A stretch of DNA of 8,672 nt. Source: an uncultured Solobacterium sp. (GTDB taxonomy: Bacteria > Bacillota_I > Bacilli_A > Erysipelotrichales > Erysipelotrichaceae). The position numbers and the translations under genes are program-made. The stretch lies in the NCBI GenBank assembly GCA_938041275.1, contig CALISH010000009.1:1-8672 (forward strand), read 5' to 3'. This document shows, piece by piece, positions 7,808 through 8,672 of this stretch (its first letter is position 1; every line of letters starts with the position of its first letter). A model generated the notes under the pieces. That model made no database searches. It had not been told where the DNA came from and was given only the letters and a program-made list of their open reading frames with translations.

Positions 7808-7811
7808 CCTC
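7808..7811 (-). promoter_or_regulatory. Ribosome binding site of the methyltransferase gene
   Basis: GAGG on the minus strand lies 5 bases upstream of ATG 7802-7800. The alternative ATG at 7856 has no purine-rich site before it, only AT-rich DNA. This site therefore favours the shorter protein beginning MQLLTVDISEEG. Confidence 0.6.
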
Positions 7812-7839
7812 ATTTCGAATTAATAATACATTTGTAATC

Positions 7840-7868
7840 ATTATATAATTATTCATCTAAATTTTAAA
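7840..7868 (-). promoter_or_regulatory. Probable promoter of the R-M operon
   Basis: The minus strand carries TTTAAA (7868-7863), exactly 17 bases, then a perfect TATAAT (7845-7840). Transcription would begin near 7833, giving a leader of about 30 bases to the ATG at 7802. The start at 7856 would then lie upstream of the transcript, which agrees with the choice of 7802. The -35 box overlaps an inverted repeat that may be an operator. Confidence 0.5.
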
Positions 7869-7883
7869 GTACACTATACTTTA
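7865..7883. promoter_or_regulatory. Inverted repeat over the operon promoter, candidate operator
   Basis: TAAAGTA (7865-7871) and TACTTTA (7877-7883) form a perfect 7-bp inverted repeat with a 5-bp centre, a size typical of dimeric helix-turn-helix binding sites. It covers the proposed -35 box and also contains one copy of the octamer TAGTGTAC (minus strand). No controller-protein gene is visible in the window, so the binding factor is unknown and chance is possible in AT-rich DNA. Confidence 0.3.
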
Positions 7884-7953
7884 TAGAATTACAATGCACT
7901 AAATAAGTAATAATAATCTATCACATACAACATCATACGTATTATATAAATAA

Positions 7954-8000
7954 AATACCACATCATATGAGACAAAAACACCTCGATATGATGTGGTATT
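7954..8000. terminator. Bidirectional rho-independent terminator
   Basis: A perfect 15-bp stem pairs AATACCACATCATAT (7954-7968) with ATATGATGTGGTATT (7986-8000). Three more pairs (GAG 7969-7971 with CTC 7982-7984, one bulged G) lie above a 10-base loop. On the minus strand the stem is followed by a T-rich run (TTTATTTA), and on the + strand by AATTTTCTTT. For the minus-strand genes it ends transcription of the decayed BRO region and insulates the R-M promoter 70-100 bases downstream. Confidence 0.85.
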
Positions 8001-8026
8001 AATTTTCTTTACAATCCACTTAATCA

Positions 8027-8152
8027 CTACATATTAAACGTAATATTACTTTTTGGATTCTCCAATTTCTGAAAACCATATTGCTCTAAAGCATGTAAAA
8101 CCTTTTGAATAGATATTTTTAAATTATCTTTAGATATCCTATAATTGCATTT
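8027..8152 (-). pseudogene. Short decayed coding fragment between the BRO pseudogene and the terminator
   Basis: After an in-frame TGA (8155-8153) the minus strand is open for 41 codons, including ISKDNLKISIQKVLHALEQ and YGFQKLENPKSNITFNM, ending at TAG 8029-8027, just before the terminator. The residue pattern looks like the helical C-terminal end of a real small protein. There is no start codon in frame. An ATGAAAATGCAATTA just upstream (about 8156-8142) is one frame off, so a small gene damaged by a single-base change is possible. I do not recognise it; it could also be the tail of a protein once encoded by the deleted segment. Confidence 0.3.
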
Positions 8153-8174
8153 TCATTTCATTCGTTCAAGTCGT

Positions 8175-8672
8175 TCACCTATCATGTTTCACCACATCAC
8201 TAATTAGTCGTCCTAAGTCTATAGCATTTTTAGAGGTAATAACAGGCTTACCAGTTCTAGATTTAATAGATTTACGCGCATCACCAGCAATAGAACCTCC
8301 ATCTTGAGCAACCTGTTTATTTTCCTCTAATCCTTGTGGATTTGTAAGTAGTCATTCCGGACCAAGCTTTTGAAATTTCATTGGTTAAGATAGCATATTC
8401 ATTGCCCCCCTTAACACCATGATCTTGCCATGTATCTGTAAGTTCTTTACGCACTTGAATAGCCTGTAATCGTTGATTAATCCATTCTCGGCTATATCCT
8501 TTTTTGGCATATCCTTCTAAGGCTCTATCTATAGTTAGTTCCGGATCAATGATTTCATCAATACGTTCTTTACCAACCTCTGCTAACCACATTTTAAAAG
8601 GTTCTGCCTTAGGCGAAGGAACAGATTGTATGATACGGAAAATACCTTGCATATCGGCAACATCTGTTAATC
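8175..8672 (-). pseudogene. BRO/antirepressor-family protein, 5'-partial, with internal deletion and frameshift
   Basis: The reading frame enters from beyond the right edge (LTDVADMQGIFRIIQSVPSPK is open from base 8671) and includes KMWLAEVGKERIDEIIDPEL, SREWINQRLQ, and KGGNEYAILTNEISKAWSGM. This is the region after the BRO-N domain in prophage/mobile-element antirepressor-like proteins, often annotated BRO family or DinD-like. After WSGMTT (about 8347) the frame runs only to a TAA at 8319-8317. The family's C-terminal end is found at once in another frame: TNPQGLEENKQVAQDGGS, GDARKSIKSRTGKPVITSKN and IDLGRLISDVVKHDR, ending at TGA 8177-8175. The family normally has an intervening segment of some tens of residues between these parts, so an internal deletion that is not a multiple of three has removed it. 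The BRO-N domain itself is off the window. A DNA-binding or regulatory role is known for the family; this copy is probably inactive. Confidence 0.75.

Noticed and set aside
1..8672. CRISPR arrays, tRNA or rRNA genes, complete insertion sequences
   Set aside because: No regularly spaced repeats, cloverleaf-like segments, conserved rRNA stretches or transposase motifs were seen on either strand.

Overview
The window looks like an accessory (defence) island in a low-GC bacterium of the Bacillota type. Protein-coding DNA is AT-rich, the ribosome binding sites are of the GAGG/AAGGTGA kind with short spacing, and TGA acts as a stop. The genus cannot be fixed from this sequence. Every gene that can be supported with confidence lies on the minus strand, so the region reads from right to left.

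Right edge (8672 down to about 8027): a BRO/antirepressor-family gene enters from outside the window. It has lost an internal segment and its frame near position 8346, so it is a pseudogene. A second, shorter decayed coding fragment follows it, and then a strong bidirectional terminator hairpin at 7954-8000 insulates the next unit.

Centre (7883 down to 2646): a two-gene restriction-modification operon. The first gene encodes an Eco57I-like N6-adenine methyltransferase with a C-terminal DNA-recognition region. It is interrupted by a run of nine G residues (nine C on the + strand, 6201-6209). With nine G the protein ends almost at once (stop at 6195). With eight G it would continue for 95 more residues and stop in a TAATG overlap with the second gene. 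This is the classical arrangement of a phase-variable R-M gene, caught here in the truncated (OFF) state. The second gene encodes a 1088-residue restriction/translocase protein with an N-terminal GIY-YIG-like nuclease module, an SF2 DEAH helicase motor, a long charged helical region and a C-terminal methyltransferase-like module whose SAM motif is degraded. Together they resemble a Mod/Res pair with an unusual nuclease. Translational coupling would tie production of the motor/nuclease to the G-tract state.

Left (2645 down to 484): about 610 bases lie between the restriction gene and the next intact gene. They hold the remains of a minus-strand gene with in-frame stops and a frame change. Next comes a soluble Hanks-type serine/threonine kinase with an unrecognised C-terminal domain and its own ribosome binding site. 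It could be an independent abortive-infection-type kinase or an accessory of the R-M system; the sequence alone does not decide. Positions 46-483 are very AT-rich and hold no gene I can support. The first 45 bases are markedly GC-richer and probably belong to a neighbouring gene that is cut by the window edge.
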